Assembly (NCBI GenBank): GCA_020632795.1
Contig: JACKEV010000006.1
Location: forward strand, 616,501 to 680,500
Length of the DNA: 64,000 nucleotides
Origin: Alphaproteobacteria bacterium
GTDB lineage: Bacteria > Myxococcota_A > UBA796 > CAJQPC01
Direction: 5' to 3'
Positions 47,509 through 54,103 of the stretch are shown here, piece by piece. The notes beneath the pieces were generated by a model that saw only the letters and a list, made by a program, of their open reading frames with translations, had not been told where the DNA came from and searched no databases. How positions within the stretch are numbered: position 1 is the first letter of the stretch; each line of letters opens with the position of its first letter. The translations under genes were made by a program, and so were the position numbers.

Positions 47509-48558
47509 TCAGCCGCCCAGCCGCGCCAACGCCCACGCGGCGTGCTCCTGGACCAGCGGGCTGCCGCGCTGCCAGGCCGCTCGGAGCGGTGGAATGGCAG
47601 CGGCGTCGCCCAGGTTGCCCATGACCACACAGGCGTTGCGGCGCAGGCCGTCAGGACCCGGGCGCCGCAGGGGTGTCCCGAGGAAGCGCTGCATCAGGGC
47701 GTCGTCGGGCTCCTCCAGCAGGCGCACGAGGTCGAGCCAGGCGTGGCGGGGCAGCAGGTCGTCCTCGTCGGGGTCGGGGGGCCGGGCGTTGTGGGGGCAG
47801 ACCTCCTGGCAGACGTCGCAGCCGAACACCCAGCGCCCGAACGAGGCCCGCAAGGGCAGGGGGATCGCGCCCTTCGCCTCGATGGTCCAGTAGGCGATGC
47901 AGCGGGTGGCGTCGAGCTGCCGGGGGCCCGGGAACGCCTGGGTGGGGCAGGCGACGAGGCAGCGGGTGCAGCGCCCGCAGTGGTCGCGCAGGGGCGCGTC
48001 GGGCGTCAGGGCCTGGTCCACGAAGAGCACGGCGAGCAGCAGGTAGCTGCCCCGGGCCGGCACGATCTGGACGCAGCTCTTGCCGGTGAAACCCAGGCCG
48101 GCGGCCTCGGCCCAGGCCCGCTCCAGGATGGGCGCGGTGTCCACGCCGCCCCAGTTGGCGACGCCGGCCTCGTGCAGCCGGCGCCGCAGCTTGCGCAGGC
48201 GCTTGCCGATGAGGTTGTGGTAGTCGCGGCCCCAGGCGTAGCGGGCGACCTTGCCGGTGAGGCCGCCGGGGTCGGGCGGCCGGCGGTGGTGGTGCTCCAG
48301 CGCCAGCACCACTGCGGACCGGAGGTCGGGCTCCCGGCGGCGGGGATCGGCGCGGACGTCAGCCCCGCGCGCCAGGTAGTCCATCTCCCCGTGGTGACCG
48401 CGCGCCAGCCACGCCAGGTACGCCTGCATGCGCGGGGTGCCCTCGGGGGGGATGGCGGCCACCCGCAGGTGCACGAAGCCCAGCGACGCCGCGGTGGTCT
48501 CGATCAGGGTCCGGGTGTCCACGCCCGGCGCATAGCCCGGAGCGACCGGCGGCACCAT
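47509..48558 (-). CDS. queG: Epoxyqueuosine reductase QueG
   Basis: 349 residues from ATG 48558. The cobalamin-binding reductase part has R-Y-A-W-G-R-D-Y-H, and the catalytic Asp in V-D-T-A-P-I-L-E-R with K-S-C-V-Q-I. Two 4Fe-4S motifs, C-G-R-C-T-R-C-L-V-A-C-P and C-D-V-C-Q-E-V-C-P, follow, then HEAT-like repeats (R-N-A-C-V-V-M-G-N-L-G-D). QueG makes queuosine from epoxyqueuosine in tRNA, completing the work of Tgt and QueA encoded at 13378-15517. Divergent from trxB. Confidence 0.92.
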   Translation of the reverse strand: MVPPVAPGYAPGVDTRTLIETTAASLGFVHLRVAAIPPEGTPRMQAYLAWLARGHHGEMDYLARGADVRADPRRREPDLRSAVVLALEHHHRRPPDPGGLTGKVARYAWGRDYHNLIGKRLRKLRRRLHEAGVANWGGVDTAPILERAWAEAAGLGFTGKSCVQIVPARGSYLLLAVLFVDQALTPDAPLRDHCGRCTRCLVACPTQAFPGPRQLDATRCIAYWTIEAKGAIPLPLRASFGRWVFGCDVCQEVCPHNARPPDPDEDDLLPRHAWLDLVRLLEEPDDALMQRFLGTPLRRPGPDGLRRNACVVMGNLGDAAAIPPLRAAWQRGSPLVQEHAAWALARLGG

Positions 48559-48660
48559 CCGGCATCTCCCGGGGGCCCCTCTGCGGGCCTTGTCTCCCCG
48601 CCGTCGGCGGTTAGGACAGAGGCCCCCTCTGCATCCATCCGTCCAGCGCAGGAGCCGCGC

Positions 48661-49623
48661 GTGAGCAACGAGTCCCTCCCCATCCACGACGTCGTCATCT
48701 TCGGCTCCGGCCCCGCCGGCCACACCGCCGCGCTGTACTGCTCCCGGGCGAACATGGCCCCGCTGGTCTTCGAGGGCAAGCAGCCGGGCGGCCAGCTCAC
48801 CATCACCACCGACGTGGACAACTACCCGGGTTTCCCCGAGGGCATCATGGGCCCCGAGCTGATGGACCGCATGCGCGCCCAGTGCGAGCGCTTCGGCACC
48901 CGCTTCTCCGACGAGGAGCTGGAGGAGGTCGACCTGAGCAGCTGGCCCTACCGCTACAAGGCCGGCCGGGAGGAGGGCCTCGCCCGCACGATGATCGTCG
49001 CCACCGGCGCGTCAGCCAAATACCTGGGCCTGCCCAACGAGCTGCGGCTCCAGGGCCACGGCGTCAGCGCCTGCGCCACCTGCGACGGCTTCTTCTACCG
49101 CGAGCGGGTGGTGGCGGTAATCGGCGGGGGCGACTCGGCGGCCGAGGAGTCCACCTTCCTCACCAAGTTCGCCTCCAAGGTCTACCTGCTGGTCCGCCGC
49201 GACCAGCTCCGGGCGTCCAAGATCATGCAGAAGCGGGTGTTCGACAACAAGAAGGTCGAGGTCCTCTGGAACACCGAGCTGAAGGACGTCCACGGCGACG
49301 AGGTCGTCACCGGCATCCGCGTGGTCGACAACACCACGGGCGCGGAGCGGGACATCGACCTGGATGGCCTGTTCCTGGCCATCGGCCACAAGCCCAACTC
49401 CGACCCCTTCCGCGGCTTGCTGGACGCCGACAGCGTCGGCTACCTCAAGACCGCCCCCGACAGCACCGCCACCAAGGTGCCGGGCGTGTTCGCGGCGGGC
49501 GACGTGCAGGACAAGGTCTACCGCCAGGCGGTGACCGCGGCGGGCTCCGGCTGCATGGCGGCGCTGGAGGCCGAGCGCTGGCTGGAGGCGAAGCTCGAGG
49601 AGTTGGCCGAGCACGGGGGGTAG
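48661..49623 (+). CDS. trxB: Thioredoxin reductase
   Basis: 320 residues from GTG 48661 with GGAG upstream. FAD site G-S-G-P-A-G-H-T-A-A, P-G-G-Q-L, the redox-active A-C-A-T-C-D-G-F-F, NADPH site G-G-G-D-S-A-A-E-E, and the second FAD motif V-P-G-V-F-A-A-G-D-V. It reduces thioredoxin with NADPH. Followed by a clear terminator. Confidence 0.96.
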   Translation: MSNESLPIHDVVIFGSGPAGHTAALYCSRANMAPLVFEGKQPGGQLTITTDVDNYPGFPEGIMGPELMDRMRAQCERFGTRFSDEELEEVDLSSWPYRYKAGREEGLARTMIVATGASAKYLGLPNELRLQGHGVSACATCDGFFYRERVVAVIGGGDSAAEESTFLTKFASKVYLLVRRDQLRASKIMQKRVFDNKKVEVLWNTELKDVHGDEVVTGIRVVDNTTGAERDIDLDGLFLAIGHKPNSDPFRGLLDADSVGYLKTAPDSTATKVPGVFAAGDVQDKVYRQAVTAAGSGCMAALEAERWLEAKLEELAEHGG

Positions 49624-49644
49624 GCGCGCAGCTCCTGCCGAAGC

Positions 49645-49681
49645 GAAGGGCGACCCGAGAGGGCCCGCCCTTCTTTTTTTT
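49645..49681 (+). terminator. Rho-independent terminator of trxB
   Basis: GAAGGGCG (49645-49652) pairs with CGCCCTTC (49666-49673); an inner CCC/GGG pairing is possible in the loop. Eight T follow directly (49674-49681). This is the best terminator in the window. Confidence 0.9.
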
Positions 49682-49711
49682 GCCCCGACAACCCAGGCGG
49701 AATCTCTACCC

Positions 49712-49739
49712 TTGACATATAAGTACATGCTTATATATT
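49712..49739 (+). promoter_or_regulatory. Promoter of the ArsR-SRPBCC-GAF operon
   Basis: TTGACA (49712-49717) and TATATT (49734-49739) with a 16-base spacer. The ArsR start codon is 7 bases after the -10 element, so the transcript would be nearly leaderless. Confidence 0.75.
49717..49736. promoter_or_regulatory. ArsR-type operator overlapping the promoter
   Basis: Perfect 7-base arms ATATAAG (49717-49723) and CTTATAT (49730-49736) around TACATG. The site covers the spacer and part of the -10 element; a bound dimer would block polymerase. ArsR repressors typically bind AT-rich palindromes of this kind in their own promoters. Confidence 0.72.
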
Positions 49740-49745
49740 GATCCC

Positions 49746-50075
49746 ATGTCCGCGCCGCACCCCGTCTTCCGCGCTGTCGCCGATCCGACCCGCCGGGCCA
49801 TCCTGGACCTGCTGCGGGACGGGCGGGCCTGCGCGGTGACGGACCTGGTCGACCACTTCGACGTGACCCAGCCCGCCATCTCCCAGCACCTCAAGGTGCT
49901 GCGGGAGGCCGGGCTGGTGTCGGTCACCCGGGACGGGCGGCGCCGGCTCTACGCCCTCAACCCCGAGCCCCTGCGCGCGGTCTACGACTGGGTCGCGCAC
50001 TACGAGCGCTTCTGGAGCTCGAAGCTGGGGGCCTTGGGGGCCTACCTCGACCAGCACCACCCGGAGCAGACATGA
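49746..50075 (+). CDS. ArsR-family transcriptional repressor
   Basis: 109 residues. V-A-D-P-T-R-R-A-I-L-D-L-L and the winged-helix recognition part V-T-Q-P-A-I-S-Q-H-L-K-V-L-R-E-A-G-L-V are typical. No Cys other than one early (R-A-C-A-V), so a metal site of ArsR/SmtB type is not evident; it belongs with the SRPBCC-linked subgroup. The proposed operator lies directly upstream, suggesting autoregulation. Stop overlaps the next start by ATGA. Confidence 0.9.
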   Translation: MSAPHPVFRAVADPTRRAILDLLRDGRACAVTDLVDHFDVTQPAISQHLKVLREAGLVSVTRDGRRRLYALNPEPLRAVYDWVAHYERFWSSKLGALGAYLDQHHPEQT

Positions 50076-50587
50076 AGAGGGACATCCGCCTCAGCGTCAC
50101 CTATCCCCACCCCCCCGCGCGGGTGTGGCGCGCGCTCACCACCTCCCAGGCCATCGCGGCCTGGCTCATGCCCAACGACTTCGTCCCCGAGGTGGGCCGG
50201 GCGTTCACGATGCGCACCGAGCCGGCCCTCGGCTTCGACGGCGTCGTCCACTGCGAGGTGCTGACGCTGGAGCCGGAGCGCTCCATGTCCTGGTCCTGGC
50301 GCGGCGGCCCCATCGACACCGTGGTGACCTTCCGGCTGGAGCCCGAAGGGCAGGGGACCCGCCTCTATTTCGAGCAGACCGGCTTCGAGGGCCTGCCCGC
50401 GCTGCTGGTCAGCGTCATCCTGGGCCAGGGCAGCAAGCGCATCTACCGCCAGCGGCTGCCCGAGGTCCTCGACCGCATGGCCCGAGGCGAGGGCTTCGGC
50501 GCGGTGGCTCCGGAGGGCTGCGAGGGCAGCGTGGTGGAGAAGGGCCTGGGCAAGGCCGTCGGCGCCCTCAGCGGCCCGGGGCGTTAA
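50072..50587 (+). CDS. SRPBCC (AHSA1-like) domain protein
   Basis: 171 residues. V-T-Y-P-H-P-P-A-R-V-W-R-A-L-T-T-S-Q-A-I-A-A-W-L begins the START-like fold; M-S-W-S-W-R-G-G and T-R-L-Y-F-E-Q-T-G-F are the usual later motifs of AHSA1 proteins. The fold makes a hydrophobic pocket for a small ligand. Coupled to an ArsR gene, a common pair in which the SRPBCC protein may sense or handle the inducer; the ligand is unknown. Confidence 0.88.
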   Translation: MKRDIRLSVTYPHPPARVWRALTTSQAIAAWLMPNDFVPEVGRAFTMRTEPALGFDGVVHCEVLTLEPERSMSWSWRGGPIDTVVTFRLEPEGQGTRLYFEQTGFEGLPALLVSVILGQGSKRIYRQRLPEVLDRMARGEGFGAVAPEGCEGSVVEKGLGKAVGALSGPGR

Positions 50588-50606
50588 GGGCCTCCCCTGG
50601 AGGCCC
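50588..50606 (+). promoter_or_regulatory. Hairpin hiding the ribosome site of the GAF gene
   Basis: GGGCCTCC (50588-50595) pairs perfectly with GGAGGCCC (50599-50606) over a CCT loop. The right arm contains the ribosome site GGAGG (50599-50603) and the ATG follows 2 bases after the stem. Confidence 0.6.
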
Positions 50607-50607
50607 C

Positions 50608-51009
50608 ATGAACGACACCGACTGGCTGCGCACCTGGATCGACGACCACCAGGGCGTCGCCGGCACCATCCACCGCGTCCGGGGCGACCAGCTCGTCCTG
50701 GCCGCGTCCGTCAACATCCCCCCGCCGGTGCTCGAAGCCACCCGGTTCATCCCGCTGGGCAAGGGCATGGCCGGGCTCGCATGGCAGCGCCGCGCCCCGG
50801 TGCAGACCTGCAACCTGCAGGACGATCCCACTGGCGACGTACGCCCCGGCGCCAAGGCCGTGCAGGCGGGGGCGGCGGTCGCCCTTCCGGTCTTCGACGC
50901 GGAGGGCGCAGTGAGGGCTGTTCTTGGCGTCGCTTTTGCGTATAATGGCCAGATCCGCGCCGACCGCCTCTCCCGGCTGGAGCAGACCGGGGCCACCCTG
51001 CCCGACTGA
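50608..51009 (+). CDS. GAF-domain protein
   Basis: 133 residues, about one domain. L-V-L-A-A-S-V-N-I-P-P, I-P-L-G-K-G-M-A-G-L-A-W-Q-R-R, V-Q-T-C-N-L-Q-D-D-P, and A-A-V-A-L-P-V-F-D with V-L-G-V-A-F follow the GAF fold. No output domain. GAF domains bind cyclic nucleotides, heme or small ligands; the Cys in Q-T-C-N-L could be redox-sensitive as in methionine-sulphoxide reductase-type GAFs, but that is a guess. Third gene of the ArsR operon. Confidence 0.82.
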   Translation: MNDTDWLRTWIDDHQGVAGTIHRVRGDQLVLAASVNIPPPVLEATRFIPLGKGMAGLAWQRRAPVQTCNLQDDPTGDVRPGAKAVQAGAAVALPVFDAEGAVRAVLGVAFAYNGQIRADRLSRLEQTGATLPD

Positions 51010-51057
51010 TCCTGCGCAGGGCGGATGATTTTTTTTGTCAGCCTCCGGCGATTCTGA

Positions 51058-51071
51058 CATCATCGATGATG
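51058..51071. promoter_or_regulatory. Palindrome just before the Ser/Thr kinase gene
   Basis: CATCATCGATGATG is a perfect 14-base palindrome, 4 bases before the kinase ATG at 51076. TTGTCA (51035-51040) lies 17 bases upstream and could be a -35 element. It may be an operator or an RNA hairpin near the start. Confidence 0.35.
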
Positions 51072-51075
51072 CAGG

Positions 51076-52509
51076 ATGGCTGTGAGAACAAGTTCGTCGA
51101 GCCCCGAAGAGAGGCAGGCGCTGTCCGCCGGGCAGCTCATCGACGGCCGTTATCGCATCGAATCGCACCTCGCCGACGGCGGCATGGGCAGCGTTTATCG
51201 GGCCGCGCAGCTCGATCCTGAGCGCCGCGTCGCCCTCAAGCTCGTGCGCAGCCACGGCGGCGAGGCCGAGCCCCGCTTCATGCGGGAGGCGTCGCTGCTA
51301 AGCCGACTGAAGCACCCCCACATCGTCGACGTCTTCGAGCACGGGGTGGATGGCGAGTACTGCTACATCGCGATGGAGTTCGTGGACGGGCGCTCCCTCA
51401 AGCAGCTGCTGTCCGAGGTCGGCGCGCTGCCGGCCGCGCGCGCCGTTCGCATCGCCTGCCGGATCGCCGAGGCCATGGAAGAGGCCCACCGCCAGGACAT
51501 CGTGCACCGAGACCTCAAGCCCGCCAACGTGCTGCTGACCTCCATCGGCGAGGACGACGACTACGTCAAGGTGGTGGACTTCGGCATCGGCCGGACGGTG
51601 GACACCGACACCATGCTCACCCGCTCCGGGGAGCTGATCGGCACGCCGGCCTTCATGGCCCCCGAGCAGATCCGCGGTCGCGACATCGGGCCCTGGACCG
51701 ACATCTACGCCCTGGGCATGATGCTCTACCGCATGCTCACCGGGGTGATGCCCTTCGAGAGCCGCGAGCTGGCCAGCGTGCTCGTGGCCCAACTCCTGGA
51801 CGACCCCCCGCCCATGGGCCTGCGGGCGCCGAACGTGGCGGTGCCGGCGGCGCTGGAGGAGGTCGTCCGGGCCTGCCTGCGCAAGGTCCCCGCTGAGCGC
51901 ATGCCCAGCATGACGGCGCTCAGAACTGCCCTCAAGGCCGCGTTGGAGGCGGACGCTTCGCCAGCGCCGTGCCCCGTCGAGGTGCGGGTCGAGGAGCTGG
52001 ACGAGAGCACCCGCTCGCTGGACACGGCCACCCTGGAGCTGCCCGTGTTGCCCCCAAGGCGCCGCTGGCTGCCCGTGGGCCTGTTCGCGGGCGGCGCCGC
52101 CGCCGTGGCGCTCTGGCTGGCCTGGCCCGAGCCCCCGGCCCCAGCGGCGGTCGCGCGGCCCCCGACCCTGGTGGCGCCGCCGCCCGTGGCCGCCGAAGCA
52201 GCGTCAGCGGCGATCGCGCCGATGGAGGCTGCATCCCTCCAGCCGTCGCAGGAGGCAGACGACGGGGAGGCCCGCCCGCAGCCGAAGCCCGCCGCCCCTC
52301 CGCCGACGGAGCCCCCGGTCGTGGCGACGCCTGCGGAGGCCGCTCCAGTCGAGCCTGTGGCTGCTGAGCCTGTGGCTGCGGAGCCTGCGGTCGACAAGGA
52401 GCCCGTGGCCGCGCCGCAGCCGGACCCGCCGGTCGCCGCCGAGCCGACGCCGGGGGGCGACGACTGGGGCGGACACGCACGGAAGCGCGACGCCTGGGAG
52501 GACCCATGA
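51076..52509 (+). CDS. Membrane Ser/Thr protein kinase (Hanks type)
   Basis: 477 residues. The kinase domain (about 22-295) is complete: D-G-G-M-G-S-V-Y glycine loop, V-A-L-K-L-V Lys, H-R-D-L-K-P-A-N catalytic loop, D-F-G-I-G-R and A-P-E-Q in the activation segment. One membrane helix (about 335-352, L-F-A-G-G-A-A-A-V-A-L-W) is followed by about 125 residues rich in Pro, Ala and Glu outside (P-V-A-A-E-P-V-A-A-E-P). Typical PASTA or sensor domains are absent. Its stop overlaps the TPR gene start (ATGA). Confidence 0.93.
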   Translation: MAVRTSSSSPEERQALSAGQLIDGRYRIESHLADGGMGSVYRAAQLDPERRVALKLVRSHGGEAEPRFMREASLLSRLKHPHIVDVFEHGVDGEYCYIAMEFVDGRSLKQLLSEVGALPAARAVRIACRIAEAMEEAHRQDIVHRDLKPANVLLTSIGEDDDYVKVVDFGIGRTVDTDTMLTRSGELIGTPAFMAPEQIRGRDIGPWTDIYALGMMLYRMLTGVMPFESRELASVLVAQLLDDPPPMGLRAPNVAVPAALEEVVRACLRKVPAERMPSMTALRTALKAALEADASPAPCPVEVRVEELDESTRSLDTATLELPVLPPRRRWLPVGLFAGGAAAVALWLAWPEPPAPAAVARPPTLVAPPPVAAEAASAAIAPMEAASLQPSQEADDGEARPQPKPAAPPPTEPPVVATPAEAAPVEPVAAEPVAAEPAVDKEPVAAPQPDPPVAAEPTPGGDDWGGHARKRDAWEDP

Positions 52510-53219
52510 TCCTCGCGGTGCTGCTCGGCCTCGATCCAGCCTGGGCCCAGGAGAGCCCGACAGCAGCGGAGGACGACGCGCGGCAGCTCTATGAGGCCGG
52601 CGCGAACCTGTACGACCAGGGGCAGTACGCCTACGCCCTGGAGGCCTGGCAGGAGGCCTACCGGCTGTCCGGGCGCGAGATCCTGCTCTATGACATCGCG
52701 GACTGCTACGAGCGGCTGGGTGATCTGGAGCTGGCCATCGCCACCTTCAAGGCCTACCGGGGCGTCGCCCCGCCCGAGGAGCAGGACGTGCTCACGCAGC
52801 GCATCCGATCGCTGGAGGCCCGCCTCGCAGCGCAGCGGGCGCCGCCGCAGCCGGTGGTCACGCCGCCGGTGGTGCCGCCGCCGGCGGTCAGGCCGGCTCC
52901 GCAGCCCGGCAACGTGGCCCTGTGGGCCGGGCTCGGCGTCGGAGCGGCCGGCCTGGCGTCGGGGGTCACCTTCGGGTCCCTGGCCCTGGGCACGAAGTCC
53001 GCGGCGGACTGCGGCGACGACGGCGGGGCGTGGCTGTGCTCCACCGCCGGTCGACAGAGCTACCAGCGGGCGCCCACCTGGGCGTTGGTCGCCGACCTCT
53101 CCTTCGGGGTGGCTGCGGTGTCGACGGCGGTGGGCGTCGGGGTGTGGGCGGCGCGACGGCGCGGCGGGGTGGACGTCGCGGTCGGCCCGAGCGGCGCGGC
53201 CGTGCGGGTGGCGTTCTGA
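52506..53219 (+). CDS. Exported TPR protein with two hydrophobic C-terminal helices
   Basis: 237 residues. Signal-like start (I-L-A-V-L-L-G-L-D-P-A-W-A), then two or three TPR units (A-R-Q-L-Y-E-A-G-A-N-L-Y-D-Q-G-Q-Y-A-Y-A and I-L-L-Y-D-I-A-D-C-Y-E-R-L-G), a Pro-rich hinge (118-140) and two hydrophobic helices (W-A-G-L-G-V-G-A-A-G-L-A, V-A-A-V-S-T-A-V-G-V-G-V). This layout is common beside Ser/Thr kinases in Myxococcota. Likely a partner of the upstream kinase. Confidence 0.72.
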   Translation: MILAVLLGLDPAWAQESPTAAEDDARQLYEAGANLYDQGQYAYALEAWQEAYRLSGREILLYDIADCYERLGDLELAIATFKAYRGVAPPEEQDVLTQRIRSLEARLAAQRAPPQPVVTPPVVPPPAVRPAPQPGNVALWAGLGVGAAGLASGVTFGSLALGTKSAADCGDDGGAWLCSTAGRQSYQRAPTWALVADLSFGVAAVSTAVGVGVWAARRRGGVDVAVGPSGAAVRVAF

Positions 53220-54049
53220 TGGCCGGCCGCTGGATCGGGCTCGTGCTTCCCTTGGCAGCGTGCTCCTTGCTGGTGCCGGACATCACCCCGTGCACTGAGG
53301 ACGCGGGCTGTGAGCGGCTGTGGGGGCCGGGCTGGACCTGCTCGGCCTCAGGGGACTGCGCGCCGCCCGTCCTCACAGACGACAGCGCAGAGGTCGATGA
53401 CACGGACGTCTCGGACGACACCGACCCTGGCGATGACACCGGCGGCGACCGGGGTTGGCTGCGGGTGCTGCACATCGCCGAGGACGTCGCGACGGTGACG
53501 GTCCACCTCCGCGGGCCGGCCGACGCCGACCACACCCTGGGCCGCGATGAGCTGACCCCCTACGTGCGGACCACGCCGGGCACCTTCGACGTAGACATCC
53601 GCTCGTCCTCCAACGCCCTGCTGACCTCCGGGCGGATCAACGTCAGCACCGACGACTTCACCACGCTGGTGTTCGGCGGCCACGACGTCTACAACACCCT
53701 GCAGGTCTTCCAGGTCGACGAGTCCTTCGACGCGGTGGACAGCGACACCGCGCGCTTCCAGGTCGTGAACGGCGCGGCGCCCCACGATCGGATCAGCGTG
53801 TCGATGGACGGCTACCTGGTCACCGAGCGCCTGCCGTTCGGGGACACCTCCGGGCCCGAAGAGCGGCCAGGCGGCAACCACATGCTGGGCCTCCTCCTGG
53901 GCGGCGCGGGCCCGTCCAGTGTCTACCGGATCGACCTCCCCGCGGCGGAGAACGTGACCGTCTATTTCCTCCCGGATCCGTTCCCCAACGGGGACCGCTC
54001 GGTGATGGTGGCCGATCGCGACGGCCGCCAGATCTACGGCGAGGATTGA
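53219..54049 (+). CDS. DUF4397 lipoprotein with acidic spacer
   Basis: 276 residues from ATG 53219 (one base shared with the previous stop). Lipobox L-P-L-A-A-C near residue 14, a Cys-containing stretch (T-P-C-T-E-D-A-G-C-E, W-T-C-S-A-S-G-D-C), then a spacer of Asp/Thr (D-D-T-D-V-S-D-D-T-D-P-G-D-D-T). The domain starting W-L-R-V-L-H-I-A-E-D-V-A-T-V-T-V-H-L-R-G matches DUF4397 (beta sandwich). Third gene of the kinase set; the LRR array begins 54 bases later. Confidence 0.8.
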   Translation: MAGRWIGLVLPLAACSLLVPDITPCTEDAGCERLWGPGWTCSASGDCAPPVLTDDSAEVDDTDVSDDTDPGDDTGGDRGWLRVLHIAEDVATVTVHLRGPADADHTLGRDELTPYVRTTPGTFDVDIRSSSNALLTSGRINVSTDDFTTLVFGGHDVYNTLQVFQVDESFDAVDSDTARFQVVNGAAPHDRISVSMDGYLVTERLPFGDTSGPEERPGGNHMLGLLLGGAGPSSVYRIDLPAAENVTVYFLPDPFPNGDRSVMVADRDGRQIYGED

Positions 54050-54103
54050 TGATCCATCCGGGCGGCGCGGGCCTCTCTCCTCATTGAGAGCTGGGAGGTA
54101 CGG

